Source: Tetrastigma voinierianum (lineage: Eukaryota > Streptophyta > Magnoliopsida > Vitales > Vitaceae). From it: a stretch of 64,000 bases of DNA. Below, one piece after another: positions 24,488 to 39,325 of the stretch. Positions within the stretch are counted from its first letter, which is position 1. Each line of letters opens with the position of its first letter. A program made the position numbers and the translations under genes. The notes beneath the pieces are model-generated. The model worked only from the letters and a program-made list of their open reading frames with translations, searched no databases and was not told the origin of the DNA. The DNA lies in the NCBI GenBank assembly GCA_016808115.1, contig JAEQBH010004410.1:101189-165188 (forward strand), given 5' to 3'.

Positions 24488-24558
24488 ACACACATATACA
24501 TATATTATTATATTATTAATATATTATTATTAATATTATTATTATTAATAAGAGATGT
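24256..24558. repeat. CA/TG microsatellite block replacing part of a satellite unit
   Basis: About 160 bp of nearly pure CA dinucleotides (24,339-24,499), flanked by AAT- and TTA-rich short repeats. The satellite reads to about 24,255 and resumes at 24,559 with TGGGTTGCAATTAGATGGGG, with some 15 bp of the unit missing. The Cys/Val and His/Thr frames over it are not genes. Confidence 0.9.
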
Positions 24559-27500
24559 GGGTTGCAATTAGATGGGGATTTAGAGGAAGGATTCATATTA
24601 AAGACAAAGCTATCAGATGTGATGTCAAAGGCAAATGCAAATCCTTCAAGCTCCATAATCTTCCAAATCCACTGTTTCTGATAGAAGAGAATGTACCTAG
24701 TCTATAAGGCACAAATTTTCATATGTTTAGGCTATCTTTTAGTACTATCAAGGACCTCAATTTTTGTTGTGAATTACAAAAACTTTCTAGCAAAGAAGGG
24801 GGAGAGCGGAAGAGGGACAATGACAAGCAAATGTATTGCTTCTTCACTTTTTGGAGAGATAAAAAGACGATTATAAGCAATTTATTGAGCTAAATTCTTG
24901 CATTTTCCACATATATCAGAGTCTCCAATAAACCATATTAGAAGTTTATTGGGCAAAATTCCAGCATGTTCCTCATATACCATGTGTAAATTTTTTCACC
25001 TCAGCATGGTCAAGCACTACAATTTCGTATGTTACTACCAAGTGACAAGGATTAAGATTTCAACCGTGGTGATGTTTTACTATAGGGGTTGCAATTAGGT
25101 GGGGATTTAGAGGAAGAATTGACATTCAAGAAAAAGCTATCAGATGTGATGTCAAAGGCAAATGAAAATCCTTCAGGCTCCATAATTTTCCAAATCAATT
25201 GTTTTTTATCTAAGAGAATGTACCTAGTTTATAAGGTACGACTCATTTAAGGTTAGTAATTTTTAAGTACTATCATGACCTCACTCGTCGTGTGGACATA
25301 AAAAAACCTTTAAAAGAAAGGGGAGAGTGGAAGAGGGAGAATGACAAGCAATTGTATTGCTTCTTCCCTTTTTGGAGAGATAAAAAGACGACTATGAGCA
25401 ATTTATTGATCTAAATTCTAACTTTTTCCTTACATATCAGAGTCTCCAATAAACCATATTATCAATTTATTGAGCTAAATTCCAATATTTTCCTCATATA
25501 TCATGTGTAAATTGTTTCACCTCAGAATGGTTAAGCACTGCAACTTCGTATGTTACTACCAGGTGACAAGGATGAAGATTTCCAACTGCGGAAGCTCTTA
25601 CCGCAGGGTCAGTAATAAGACGGGTATTTAGATTTAAGATTGACATTCAAGACAAAGCTATCAGATGTGATGTCAAAGCCAAATGCAAATCCTTCAGGCT
25701 CCATAATCTTCCAAATCCATTGATTTTGATATAATAGAATGTACCTAGTATATAACGCACGAATTTGCACAAGTTTAGGCAATCTTTTAGTACTAACATG
25801 GACCACAATTTTGGCTGTGAAATACAAAAAAATTTTAAAAAAGAAGGGGGAGAGAGGAAGAGGGAGAATGACAAGTAATTATATTGCTTCTTTCCTTTTT
25901 GGAGAGATAAAAAGACGTAGCTAGTGGTTAAATTTATCGAGCTAAATTCCGCGATTTTCCTTATATATCGTAGTCCCAAAATAAACCATATTAGCAATTT
26001 CTATTAATCTAAATTATGGAATTTTCCCTATATCATTGTGTAAATTTGTTTCACCCTCGCATGGTCCAAAGATTGGATTTTCGTGATTTTACTACCGCGA
26101 TAAGATGATGATTTCACAGTAGAAGTTTCTCGCAAACATGGGTTGCAATTAGATGGGGATTTAGAGGAATGATTGACATTCAAGACAAAGCTATCAAACG
26201 TGATGTCAAAGGCAAATGCAAATCCTTCAGGCTCCATAATCTTCCAAATCCATTGATTCTGATCTAATAGAATGTACCTAGTTTATAAGGCACGAATTTG
26301 CAAAAGTGTAGGCAATCTTTTAGTACTATCATGGACCTAAATTTTGGCTATGAAATAAAAAAACTTTGTCAAAAAGAAGGGGGAGAAAAGAAAAGGGAGA
26401 ATGACAGGCAATTGTATCGCTTCTTCCCTTTTTGAAGAGATAAAAAGACGAGCTAAATTTATTGAGCTAAATTCCAGTATTTTCCTCATATATCAGAGTC
26501 TAAAATAAACCATATTACCAATTTATTGAGCTAAATTATGGAATTTTCCTCATATATCATGTGTAAATTGTTTCACCTCAGCATGGTCTAGCACTGGATT
26601 TTCGTATTTTACTACCAAGTGAGAAGGATGATGATTTCGTTCGTGGTGAAGTTTTGCTACATGGGTTGCAATTAGATGGGGATTTAGAGGAATGATTGAC
26701 ATTCGAAGAGCCAAATCATCGATGTGATGTCAAAGGCAAAATGCAAAACTCTTCAAAGTTCCATAATCTTCCAAATCCATCGATTATGATATAATAGAAT
26801 ATACCTAGTATATATAACGCACTAATTTAAGTGTAGGCAAATCTTTAGTACTATTCGTTAATCTAAGTTTTGGCTGCAAAATACAAAAACTTTGTAAAAA
26901 AGAAGGGGGAGAAAGGAAGAGGGAGAATGACAAGCAATTGTATTGCTTCTTCCCTTTTTGAAGAGATAAAAAGACGAGTTATGAGCAATTTATTGAGCTA
27001 AATTCCAGTATTCCTCATATATCAGAGTCTAAAATAAACCATATTAGCAATTTATTTTACTAAATTATGGAATTTTCCTCATATATCATGTGTAAATTGT
27101 TTCTCACCCTCAAAGATTTGGTCCAAAGACTCCAGAATTTCGTATTTTACTAGGCATATGATTTATGATTTCGTCTGCAGAAGTTTTACTACATGGGTTG
27201 CAATTAGATGGAGATTTAGAGGAATGATTGACATTCAAGACAAAGCTATCAGATGTGATGTCAAAGGCAAATGCAAATCCTTTAGGCTCCATAATCTTCC
27301 AAATCCATTGATTCTGATGTAATAGAATGTACCTAGTTTATAAGGTAAATTTAATTTTGGCCAGTTTAGGCAATTCCTTTAGTATTATTCATGAATCACT
27401 TTGGGCCATGAAATACAAAATCTCAAAAGCAAATGGGAGAGAGGAAGAGGGGAGAATGACACACAACATTGCTTCCCTTTTTGAAGAGATAAAAAGATCT

Positions 27501-30500
27501 AGCTATGAGCAATTTCGAGCCAAATTCCGCATTTTCATATATCGCAGTCTAAAATAAAACCATATTAGCAATTCTATTGAGCTAAATTATGGAATTTTCC
27601 TCATATATCATGTGAAATTGTTTCCCCACCTCAAAGATGGTCCGAAGACTACAATTCCTCAGATTTTACTACTAGGTGCCAAGGATGATGATTTCGTCCG
27701 TGGTGAAGTTTTACTACATGGGTTGCAATTAGATGGGGATTTAGAGGAATGATTGACATTCAAGACAAAGCTATCATATGTGATATTAAAGGCAAATGCA
27801 AATTTTTCAGGCTCCATAATCTTCCGAATCCACTGTTTCTGATCTAAGAGAATGTATCTAGTTTATATGGCATGAATTCTCACAAGTTTAGGCTATCTTT
27901 TAGTATTATCATGGACCTCAATTTTTGTTTTGAAATACAAAATCTTTAAAAAGAAGGGAGAGCGGAAGCAGGGAGAATGACAAGCAATTATATTGCTTCT
28001 TCCCTTTTGAAAGATAAAAGACAAGTTATGAGCAATTTATCGAGCCAAATTATAATATTTTCCTCATATATCAGTATCAACAATAAACCATATTAGCAAT
28101 TTATTGAGCAAAATTCCAGCATTTTCCTCATATATCGTGTAAATTTTTTCACGTCACCCTGTTTAAGCACTGCAATTCTCAGACAGCTACCAAGTGACAT
28201 GGATTAAGATTTCAATCGCAGGAAGTTTTACTACATGGTTTGCAATTAGACGGGATTTAGAGGAAGGATGTATTAATTCAAGACAAAGCTATCGATGATG
28301 TCGGCAATGTAAATCCTCGTGCTCAATAATCTTCTAAATCCACTGTTTTTGATCTAAGAGACTGTGCCTAGTTTATAAGGTACGAATTTGCACAAGTTTA
28401 GGCTATATTTTAGTACTATCATGGACCACAATTTTGGCAGTGAAATATTAAAACTATCTAAAAAAGAATGGGGAGAGCGAAAGAGGGAGAATGACAAGCA
28501 ATTTAACGCTTCTACTTTTTTGGGAGATAAAAAAAAGGAGCTTATGGGGCAATTTATTAAGCTAAATTCTAGTATTTTCCTCATATATCAAATTCTCCAA
28601 TAAACGATATTAGCAATTTATCGAGCAAAATTCTTGAATTTTTCTCATATGTCATGTGTAAATTGTTTCACCTCAGCATGGTCAAGCACTGAAATGTTGT
28701 ATGTTACTACTAGGTGAGAAGGATGAAGATTTTGACCGTGGTGAAGTTTAACTACAAGGGTTGCAATTAGATGGGGATTTAGAGGAAGGATTGACATTCA
28801 AGATAAAGCTATCATATATGATGTCAAAGGCAAATGCAAATCCTTCAGGCTCCATAATCTTCCAAATACACTGTTTCTCATCTAAGAGAATGTACCTAGT
28901 TTATAAGGCAAGAATTTAGAGGAATGTTGTATGTTACTACTAGGTGAGAAGGATGAAGATTTTGACCGTGGTGAAGTTTAACTACAAGGGTTGCAATTAG
29001 ATGGGGATTTAGAGGAAGGATTGACATTCAAGATAAAGCTATCAGATATGATGTCAAAGGCAAATGCAAATCCTTTAGGCTCCATAATCTTCCAAATACA
29101 CTGTTTCTCATATAAGAGAATGTACCTAGTTTATAAGGCAAGAATTTGCAGAAGTTTAGGCTATCTTTTAGTACTATCATGGACCTCAATTTTGGTTGTG
29201 AAATACAAAAACTTTCTAAAAATGAAGGGGGGGGAGTGAAAGAGTGAGAATGACAAGTAATTGTATTGCATTCCTCTCCATTGAGAGAGAAAATTAATTA
29301 GCTATGAGAAATTGGCCTGAGCTAGATTCTCTATCATTTTCTTAATATATTAGATTCTTTTAATAATAAACCATATTATGAATTGAATTAGCTAAATTTC
29401 AAAGGCATTTTCCTCATATATCATGTAAATTGTTTCACCTCAAAGATGGTAAAGCAGCTGGTAATTTCAGATGTTACTACCGCGACAAGGATGAAGATTT
29501 TGATCAGTGAAGTTATACCACAGGGCTGTGAATTAGATGGGGATTTAGAGAAGACGACATTCAAGACAAGCCATCGATATGATATCGCAAATGTCCCTCA
29601 AGCTCCGTAATCTCCAAAATCACCAGTTTTTATGAAATAGAAAAACACCAGCTACAGTGCGCCAAATTTCTCACGTTGGCTCGTCTTAAAACATCATATC
29701 TCCCTAATTTTTGTTGGGCTTGCAGAATTACAAAACTCTTTTAGAAAGAAGTGAGAGCCGGAAGAGGAACAATGAGAAGCAATTGTATTGCTTCTTCCCT
29801 TTTTGGAGAGATAAAAAGACGACTATAAACAATTTATTGAGCTAAATTCTTGCATTTTCCACATATATTAGATCTCCAATAAACCATATTAGCAATTCAT
29901 TGAGAAAAATTCTTGCATTTTTCTCATATATCATGTGTAAATTGTTTCACCTCAGCATGGTCTAGCACTGCAATCTCGTATGTTACTACTAGGTGACAAG
30001 GATTAATATTTCGACCATGGTGATGTTTTACTACAAGGGTTGCAATTAGATGGGGACTTAGAGAAAAAATTGACATTCAAGACAAAGCTATATGACGTGA
30101 TGTCAAAGGCAAATGCAAACCTTCTGCCCCATACTCAAATCAACCATGCTATAATCTAAGAAAATACCTAGTTTATAAGGTACGAATTTGTTAAGTTTTA
30201 ATGGTCTTTAAAACATCATGGACCTCAATTTTGGGCTTAAATACAAAAACATCTCTAAAATAAAGTGGTGAGTTTTAAGAGAGAATGACAAGCAAATGTA
30301 CGTTTCTTCCTTGAGAGATAAAAAGACGATTATGAGCAATTTTTTTTAGCTAATAAACCATATTAGAAATTTATTGAGCTAAATTCCAACATTTTCCTCA
30401 TATATCATGTATAAATTGTTTCACATCAGAATGGTCAAGAATCAATTTCAGATGTTACTAGCTAAGTGACAAGGACTGGTGATTTCGATCGTAAGTGTAA

Positions 30501-33500
30501 TTCTTAATGATAGGGGTTAATAAGATGGGATTTAGACGAAGGACGACGATTTTAGCCTGTAAAGCTATCAGATGATGTCAAAGGCAAACGCAAATCCTTC
30601 AGTCTGGCTTTCAATCTTCAAAATCCATCGATTCCTGATCTAATAGAATGTACCTAGTCTATATACACTGGGTACTGTTTAGGGCTATCTTTTAGTACTA
30701 TCATGACCTCACCTTGGCCAGAAATACAGTAATTTTTGCAAAAGAAGTGGAGGAGAATGACAAAGTGAATTATATTGCTTCTTCCCTATTTGGAGAGATA
30801 AAAACACGAGCTATGAGCAATTTATTGAGCTAAATTATAGTATTTTCCTCATATATCAGAGTCTCCAATAAACCTTATTATCAATTTATTGAGCTAAATT
30901 ATAGAATTTTCCTCATATATCATGTGTAAATTGTTTCACTCTGATGGTCAAGCACCTGCACTCTCTTCTGCACTTTACTACCAAAGTAAAGGCAGATTAT
31001 AGAGCCATTTTCTCAATCGCAAGTAGCTCAATAAGCATGGGTTGCAATTAGATGGGAATTTAGAGGAATGATTGACATTCACGACAAAGCTATTAGATGT
31101 GATGTCAAAGTCAAATGCAAATCCTTCAGGCTCCATAATCTTCCAAATCCACTGTTTATGATCTAAGAGAGTGTGCCTAGTTTATAAGGCACGAATTAGC
31201 ACAAGTGTAGGCTATCATTTAGTATTATAATGGACCTCAATTTTGGTTGTGAAATAAACAATATTTCTAAAAAAGAAGGGGGAGGGCGGAAGAGGGAGAA
31301 TGACAAGCAATTATATTTCTCTTCCTTTTGAGAGCGTACATATTACTAGTAATTTATTGAGCTAAATTCTAACATTTTCCTCATATATCAGAGTCATCAA
31401 TAAACCATATTAGCAATTTATTGAGCAAACTTCCAGCATTTTCCTCATATATCATTTGTAAATTGTTTCACCTCAGAATGGTCAAGCACTGCAATTTCGT
31501 ATGTTACTACCAGGTGACGAGGATGAAGATTTCGACCGGGGTGAAGTTTACATATAGGGCGTGGTCAGATGGGGATAGAGAGGATGGATTGATATTCAAG
31601 ACAAAGCTATATGATGAGATGTCGAAAGAAATGCAAATCCTCTGTATCCATAACTTCCAAATCCACTATTTCTCGATCTTAGAGAATGTACCTGTTTATA
31701 AGGTCTAATTTGTAATGCTCTTGGCCACCTTAGTACTATCATGGACTCAATCTTTAGTGAAGAACAAGCAAAACATTCTTAAAAGAAGCGGTGATGGAAG
31801 AGTTAGAATGAAGTGCATCAGGCCATCTTCCATTTTTGAGAGATAAACAACGTAGCTATGGAGCACTTTTATTGGAGCTAAATTTTTACTTCTAATATAT
31901 AAGATTCAATAAACTATATTATAATCTTGGTTTGAGCCAAATTCTGCATTTTTTTCCTAAATATCACAGGAAAAATTGTTTCACCTCAGCATGGTAAAGT
32001 ACAAGCACTCTCTCGTATATTTCTAACAACAGATAAGGATGAAAAGATTTTGACCGTGGTGAAGTTTTTTACTGATTATAAGTAGGGAATGTAATTAGAT
32101 GGGGATTTAGAGGAATGATTGACATTCAAGACAAAGCTATATGATGAGATGTCAAAGGCAAATGCAAATCCTTCAGGCTCCATAATCTTCCAAATCCACT
32201 ATTTTCTAATCAAAGTAAATGTACCAAGCTCAGGGCGGTACGACTTGCATCAAGTTTAGGCCATATCTCTCAAGACTATCATGGACATCAATTAATGGAA
32301 TACAAAATTTCTAAAGTTGGGTAATATGTGAAGAGGAGAAATTGACATGAATGTATTATTTCTTCCCTTGAAGAGATAAAAAGAAGAGCTTTGAGCAATT
32401 TATTGAGCTAAATTCTAGTATTTTCCTCATTTATCAGAGTCTCCATTAAACCATATTAGCAATTTATTGAGCTAAATTCTTGAATTTTCAGCATGTATGA
32501 TGTGTAAATTGTTTACCCTCAGCATGGTCAAGCACTACAATTTCGTATGTTACTACTAGGTGACAAGGATAAAGATTTCGATCGTGGTGAGATTTTACTA
32601 CAGGGGTTGCAATTAGATGGGGATTTAGAGGAAGGATTGACATTCAAGATGCTATTTGATGCAGATGTCAAAGGCAACGTAAACCTTTAGGGCTCCATAA
32701 TCTTCTAAATCCACTGTTTCTGATCTAAGAGAATGTACCTAGTTTATAAGATAATAAATGCAGAAGTTTAGGGTTCTTTTAAGTACTATCATGACCTCAA
32801 TTTTACTGCAAATACAAAACTTTAAAAAAAAGCATGGGGAGAGTAGGAAAGAAAGTGAGAATGACAAGTAATCAGGACAGATCTTCCGCCTGGAGATAAA
32901 AACAAATATTTATGAGCATATTATTAAGCTAAATTCTTGCATTTTCCTCATATATCAGATTCTCCAATAAACCATGTTATCAATTCATTGAACTAAATTC
33001 TAGCATTTTCCTCATATATCATGTGTAAATTATTTCACCTCAGCATGGTAAAGCACTGTAATTTCGTATGTTACTACCTGGTGAAAAAGGAGGAAGATTT
33101 CGACTGTGGTGAAGTTTTACTACATGGGTTGCAATTAGATGGGGATTTAGAGGAAGGATTCACATTAAAGACAAAGCTATCAGATGTCATGTCAAAGGCA
33201 AAAGAAATCCTTCAAGCTCCATAATCTTCAAAATCCACTGTTTCTGATATAAGAGAATGTACCTAGTCTATAAGGCAAAATTTTTCATAAGTTTAGGCTA
33301 TCTTTTAATACTATCATGGACCTCAATTTTTGTTGTGAATTACAAAAACTTTCTAAAAATAAAGGGGGAGAGCAGAAGAGGGACAATGACAAGCAATTGT
33401 ATTGCTTCTTCCCTTTTTAGAGAGATAAAAAGTCGACTATAAGCATTTTATTGAGCTAAATTCTAGCATTTTCCACATATATTAGAGTCTCCAATAAACC

Positions 33501-36500
33501 ATATTAGCAATTTATTGAGCAAAAATTTTTTTCACCTTAGCATGGTCAACCACTGCAATTTCGTATGTTACTACCAAGTGACAAGGATTAAGATTTCAAC
33601 CGTGGTGATGTTTTACTATAGGGGTTGCAGATAGATGGGGATTTAGAGGAAGGATTGTCTTGTAGATGTGATGTCAAAGGCAAATGAAAATCCTTCAGGC
33701 TCCATAATTTTCAAAATCGATTGTTTCTGATCCAAGAGAATGTACTTAGTTTATAAGGTACGGATTTGTTTAAGGTTAGGCAATCTTTATATTATCGCGA
33801 CCTCACTGACAGAAATACAAAAACTTTCTAAAAAAAGGAGGGGGAGAGTGGAAGAGCGAGAATGACAAGCAATTGTGTTGCTTCTTCCTTTTTTGGAGAG
33901 ATAAAAAGATGAGCTATGAGCAATTTATTGAACTAAATTCTAGAATTTTCCTTATATATCATAGTCTCCAATAAACCATATTAGCAATTTATTGAGCTAA
34001 ATTCCAACATTTTCCTCATATATCATGTGTAAATTGTTTCACCTCGAATGGTCAAGAATCGTAATTTCGTATGTTACGCCATAAGGACAAGGATGAAGAT
34101 TTCTCACCAGAAGTCTTACTGGCTGTGGGCTGCAATAAGATGGGGGATTTTAGAATAAGAATCGCATTCAAGACAAAGCTACGATGTGATGTCAAAGGAG
34201 AATGCAAACTCTTCTGCCCATAATCTTCTTAAATCCACTGCTTTCTGATCTAAGAGAATTGTACCTAGTTTATAAGATACGACCTTAAAATAAGTTTAGG
34301 CTATCTTTTAGTACTATCATGGACCTTAATTTCTTTGGGTCGTGGAAATAAAAAATAATAAGAAAAAGTTAAGGAGAGAGGAAGAGGGAGAATGACAAGC
34401 AACAGGTTGTTCTTCCCTTTTTGGATAGATAAAAAGAGGAGCTATGAGAAATTTATTGAGCTAATTCAGTACTCCTTCTCATAAACAAAGCCTCCCAATA
34501 AACCATATTAGCAATTTTAATGAGCTAAATTTATGTAATCTTTCCCCTCATATATCATGTAAATTGTTTCCCCTCAGCATGGTCCAACACTACAATTTCG
34601 TATTTTACTATCAGGTGACAAGGATGATTATTTCGTCCGTGGTGAAGTTTTACTAAATGGGTTGCAGTTAGATGGGGATTTAGAGGAATGAGTGACATTA
34701 GAGACAAAGCCATCATATGATGTCAAAGGCAAATGCAAACTTTAGGCTATACAATCTCTCCAAATCCATCAAGCTTCGATCTAAGAGACTGTACCCAGTT
34801 TATAAGGCACCAATTTGCACAAAAGTTTAGCTATCTTTAGTATTATCATGGACCTCAATTTTGGTTGTGAAATACAAAAATCCTTTCAAAAAAGAAGCGG
34901 GGGAGAGCGCCTAAGAGGAGAATTTTACAAGCAATCGTATTTCTTCTTCCCTTGATAGATAAAAACATTTCCAGCTATGAGCAATTTATTATGCTAAATT
35001 CCAATATTTTCCTTATAAATCGTTGTTCCAATAAAACCATATTAAGCAATTCAACATGAGCTAAATTATGGAATTTTCCTCATATATCATGTGTAAATTG
35101 TTTCACCTTAGCATGGTCCATCACTGCAATTTCGTATTTTACTACCAAGTGACAAGGATGATGATTTTGTTCGTGGTGAAGTTTTTCTACATGGGTTGCT
35201 ATTAGATGGGGATTTAGAGGAATGATTGACATTCAAGACAAAGCTATCAGATGTGATGTCAAAGGCAAATGCAAAACCTTCAGGCTCTATAATCTTCAAA
35301 ATCCATCAATGACCTAAGTGAATGTACCTAGTTTATAAGGCACCGAATTCGCATAATTTTAGGCTATCTTTTAGTATGGAATCTCAATTTTTGTTGTAGA
35401 AATACAAATCTTTCTTAAAAGAAGGGGGAGAGCTTTAAGAGGGTGAATGACAAGCAATTATATTGCTTCTTCCCTTATTAGAGAGATAAAAAAGCATTTA
35501 GCTACGAGCAATTTATTGAGCTTAAATTTTAATATTTTCCTCATATATCAATGTCACCAATAAACCATATTAGTACTTATTGAGGAAAATTTCCATCATT
35601 TTCCTCATATATAATGTGTGGGAATTTTTTCACCTCACCATGGTTAAGTATTGCAATTTCAGATGCTACTACCAGTGACGCGGATTAAGATTTCGACGGA
35701 GGTGAAGTTTTTACAACAGGGGTTGCAATTATTGGGATTTAGAGGAAGGATAGACATTCAAGACAAAGTTCTCAAATGTGATGTCAAAGGCAAATGTAAA
35801 TCCTTCGGGCTCCATAATCTTCTAAATCCACTGTTTTTTATCTAAGAGATTGTGCCTAGTTTATAAGGTATGAATTTGCACAAGTTTAGGATATCTTATA
35901 GTACTATCATGGACCTCAAGTTTGGCAGTGAAATACAAAAACTTTCTAAAAAAGAAGGGGAAGAGTGGAAGAGGGAGAATGACAAGGAATTGTGTTGCTT
36001 CTTTTTTTTTTGGAGAAATTAAAAGACGAGCTATGAACAATTTATTGAGCTAAATTCTAGTATTTTCCTTATATATCAGAGTCTCTAATAAACCATATTA
36101 GCAATTTATTGAGAAAAATTCTTGATTTTTTCTCATATATCATGTGTAAGTTGTTTCACCTCAGTATGGTCAAGAACTGCAATTTCGAATGTTACTACCA
36201 GGAGACAAGGATGAAAATTTCTATCGTGGTGAAGTTTTACTACATGGGTTGCAATATAATGGAGATTTAGAGGAAGGATTGACATTCAATACAAAGCTAT
36301 CAAATGTGATGTCAAAGGCAAATGCAAATCCTTCAGGCTCCATAATCTTCCAAATACACTGTTTCTGATCTAAGAGAATGTACCTAGTTTATAAGGCATG
36401 AATTTGCAGAAGTTTAGGCTATCTTTTAGTACTATCATGGACCTCAATTTTTGTTGTGAAATACAAAAACTTTCTAAAAATGAATGGGGAGTGTGGAAGA

Positions 36501-38443
36501 GTGAGAATGACAAGTAATTGTATTGCATCTTCCATTTTTGGAGAAATAAAATAATGAGCTATGAGCAATTTATTGGGCTAAATTCTATCATTTTCCTCAT
36601 ATATCAGATTCTCCAAGAAACCATATTATGAATTGAATGAGCTAAATTTTAGCATTTTCCTCATATATCATGTGTAAATTGTTTCACCTCATAATGGTAA
36701 AGTAGTGCAATTTCGTATGTAGTAACCTGGTGACAAGGATGAAGATTTCGAACGTGGTGAAGTTTTACTACAAGGGTTGCAATTAGATGGGGATTTAGAG
36801 GAAGGATTGACGTTCAAGACAAAGCTATCAGAAGTGATGTCAAAGGCAAATGCAAATCCTTCAAGCTCCGTAATCTTCCAAATCCAATGTTTCTGATCTA
36901 AGAGAATGTACCTAGTTTATAAGGCAGGAATTTGAACAAATTTAGGATATCTTTTAGTACTATGATGGACTTCAATTTTGGCTGTGAAATACCAAAAATT
37001 TCTAAAAAATAAAGTAGGGAGGTGAGTATGAAGCTGAGAATGACAAACAATTGTTTTGCTTCTTCCCTATTCGAGAGATAAAAAGACGAAGCATGAGCAA
37101 ATTTATTATTTCAAATTATAGTATTTTCCTCATATATCAGAGTCTCCAATAAACCATATTTGCAATTTATTGAGCTAAATTATAGAATTTTCCTCATATA
37201 TCATGTGGAAATTGTTTCACCTCAAAGATGGTCAAGCACACTGCAATTTCGTAGGATTTACTGGTCGCTTAAAAGGATGAAAATTTCATCCGTGGAGAAG
37301 TTTTACTAAATGGGTTGCAATTAGATGGGGATTTAGAAGAATGATTGACATTCAAGACAAAGCTATCAGATGTGATGTCAAAGGCAAATGCAAATCCTTC
37401 AGGCTCCATAATCTTCCAAATCCACTGTTTCTGATCTAAGAGAATGTGCCTAGTTTATAAGGCACGAATTTGCACAAGTTTAGGATATCTTTTAGTATTA
37501 TCATGGACCTCAATTTTGGTTGTGAAATACAAAATCTTTCTAAAAAAGAAGGGGGAGAGCGGAAGAGGGGGGAATGACAAGCATTTGTATCAGCTTCTTC
37601 CCTGATAGATAAAAGACGAAGCATGAAAGTAATTTATCGAAAGCAAATTCCAAGATTTCTTCTCATAAATCAAGAAATCTCCAATAAACCATAATAGCAA
37701 TTTATTGAGCTAAATTATGGAATTTTCCTCATATATCATGTAAATTGTTTCTCGCATGGTCCAAGACCGCACTCGTATTTTACCAACAGTATGACGATGA
37801 TTCATATAAGTCACTACATGAGTTGCAATTAGATGGGGATTTAGAGGAATGATTGACATTTTAAGACAAAGCTATCAGATGATGTCAAAAGGCAATGCAA
37901 ACCTTCAGTCTATAATCTTCCAAACCATCGCTTCGATCTAAGAGAATGTACCACCTTAGTTTATAAGGCAAGAATTCGTGATAAGTTTAGATATCTTTTA
38001 GTATTATCATAATCTCAATTTTGTTGTGAAATAAAATCTTTCTAAAAAAGTAGGGGGAGAGCGAAGAGGGAGAATGACAAGTAATTGTATTGTTTTCCCT
38101 TTGAAAGATAAAAAGACGAAGCATGAAAAGCAATTTATCGAGCTAAATTCCGCATTTTCCCCATAAATCGAGTTCCAATAAACCATATTAGCAATTCTAT
38201 TGAGCTAAATTATGGAATTTTCCTCATATATCATGTGTGTAAATTGTTTCACCCTCAACATGGTCCGCCAAAGACTCGCAATTCTCAGATTTTACTACCA
38301 GTGACAAGGATGATGATTCGTGGTGAAGTTTCACTCACATGAGTTGCAATTAGATGGGGATTTTAGGAGGAATGATTTTGATGATTTAAGACAAAGCTAT
38401 CAGATGTGATGTCAAAGGCAAATGCAAATCCTTCAGGATCCAT
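24559..38443 (+). repeat. 524-bp satellite array, block 3 (about 26 units)
   Basis: Continuous head-to-tail units. Early anchors are at 24,621, 25,148, 25,669, 26,202, 26,726 and 27,257. The unit is about 65% AT, has no consistent long frame, and begins by convention at AAACCATATTAGCAATTTAT. One extra partial unit of 231 bp is at 28,693-28,923. Some units are clean and others, such as 29,500-29,760 and 30,420-30,560, carry many small indels. Variant words define a 7-unit higher-order period (see findings). Confidence 0.9.
28693..29150 (+). repeat. 231-bp partial-unit duplication inside the satellite
   Basis: ATGTTGTATGTTACTACTAG starts at 28,693 and again at 28,924, and the two stretches stay nearly identical for over 200 bp. 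The first ends abruptly at GCAAGAATTTAGAGGA. The closeness of the copies compared with neighbouring units means this event is recent. Confidence 0.85.
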
Positions 38444-38888
38444 TGTAAAGCCCCAAAAATACCCTAGAATTTTTATAATAATTTTATTATATATTCCGGG
38501 TATGAATTGAGCCAAACTTGGGTTCTTCCGGGAAAATTGATAAATTGACATATTTTGAAATGTAAATTGAAAGTGTGAGCATATAATTTAATATTATAAG
38601 CTAAAAATGAGAAATTGAGTGAACCCGGAAATAAACCTAAGTGAAAAGTGGCAAATGTGGAAAATTGTAAAATTAAACTAAGGTCAATGGTTATAAAGAA
38701 TAAATGTTCAAGTAAATTTATGATAAAAGAATGGCCAAAGTATAATAGGAGGCTAAAATGGAAAATTGGATTTATTAAAGGCAAACAAGTGTTTAACATG
38801 GGAATAAGGGATTAAGACTCAAAAAAAGATAAAAAAAAATGAGAAATGATAAAGTGTGTAGCTAAACAAGGCCTTACACTTAAGTGGG

Positions 38889-38898
38889 TTTATAAAGA
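38889..38898 (+). promoter_or_regulatory. Possible TATA box of LTR2
   Basis: GTTTATAAAGACC lies about 445 bp from the LTR start; the aligned site in LTR1 (about 18,380) reads GATTTAAAGACC and would be weaker. Position and sequence fit an LTR promoter, but there is no other support. Confidence 0.3.
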
Positions 38899-39325
38899 CC
38901 AAAATGTGGTCTTAGGCCTTCATTTGAAGAGCAAATCACGCTTTTAATGCTAAGAGATGAGTAAAAAGGAAAAGCTGTGGTTCGCTGTAGATCAAGTTTT
39001 CTTGCTGGCTTTGCTCCCATTCCTGTCTCTAAGACCAAGCAACATACAAGAAGAGATTTGAAGAGGTTCAAGGTAATAAATCAAAACCCTAACTTCATCC
39101 TATTTGATTTGGATTGGGGAAAAGCCCTAACTTGAGAGAAAAGGGTTTTCATTGATTCTAAACCACTCTCGAGATGTTTGGTGGTTTCCACAGGATTTTA
39201 TATGGGACTAATCGAGAAGGTTTGTGGAAGAAAAGTGAGTGAGAAATGCAAAATCCCGTATTTGGCAAAACTCGGTGGTACGGCACGATTGAGTGGTACC
39301 TGCACTACGATGCAGTCGGGCAATC

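Noticed and set aside
24279..24571. Cys/Val-rich and His/Thr-rich reading frames
   Set aside because: They are translations of the CA microsatellite in different frames and carry no independent signal.
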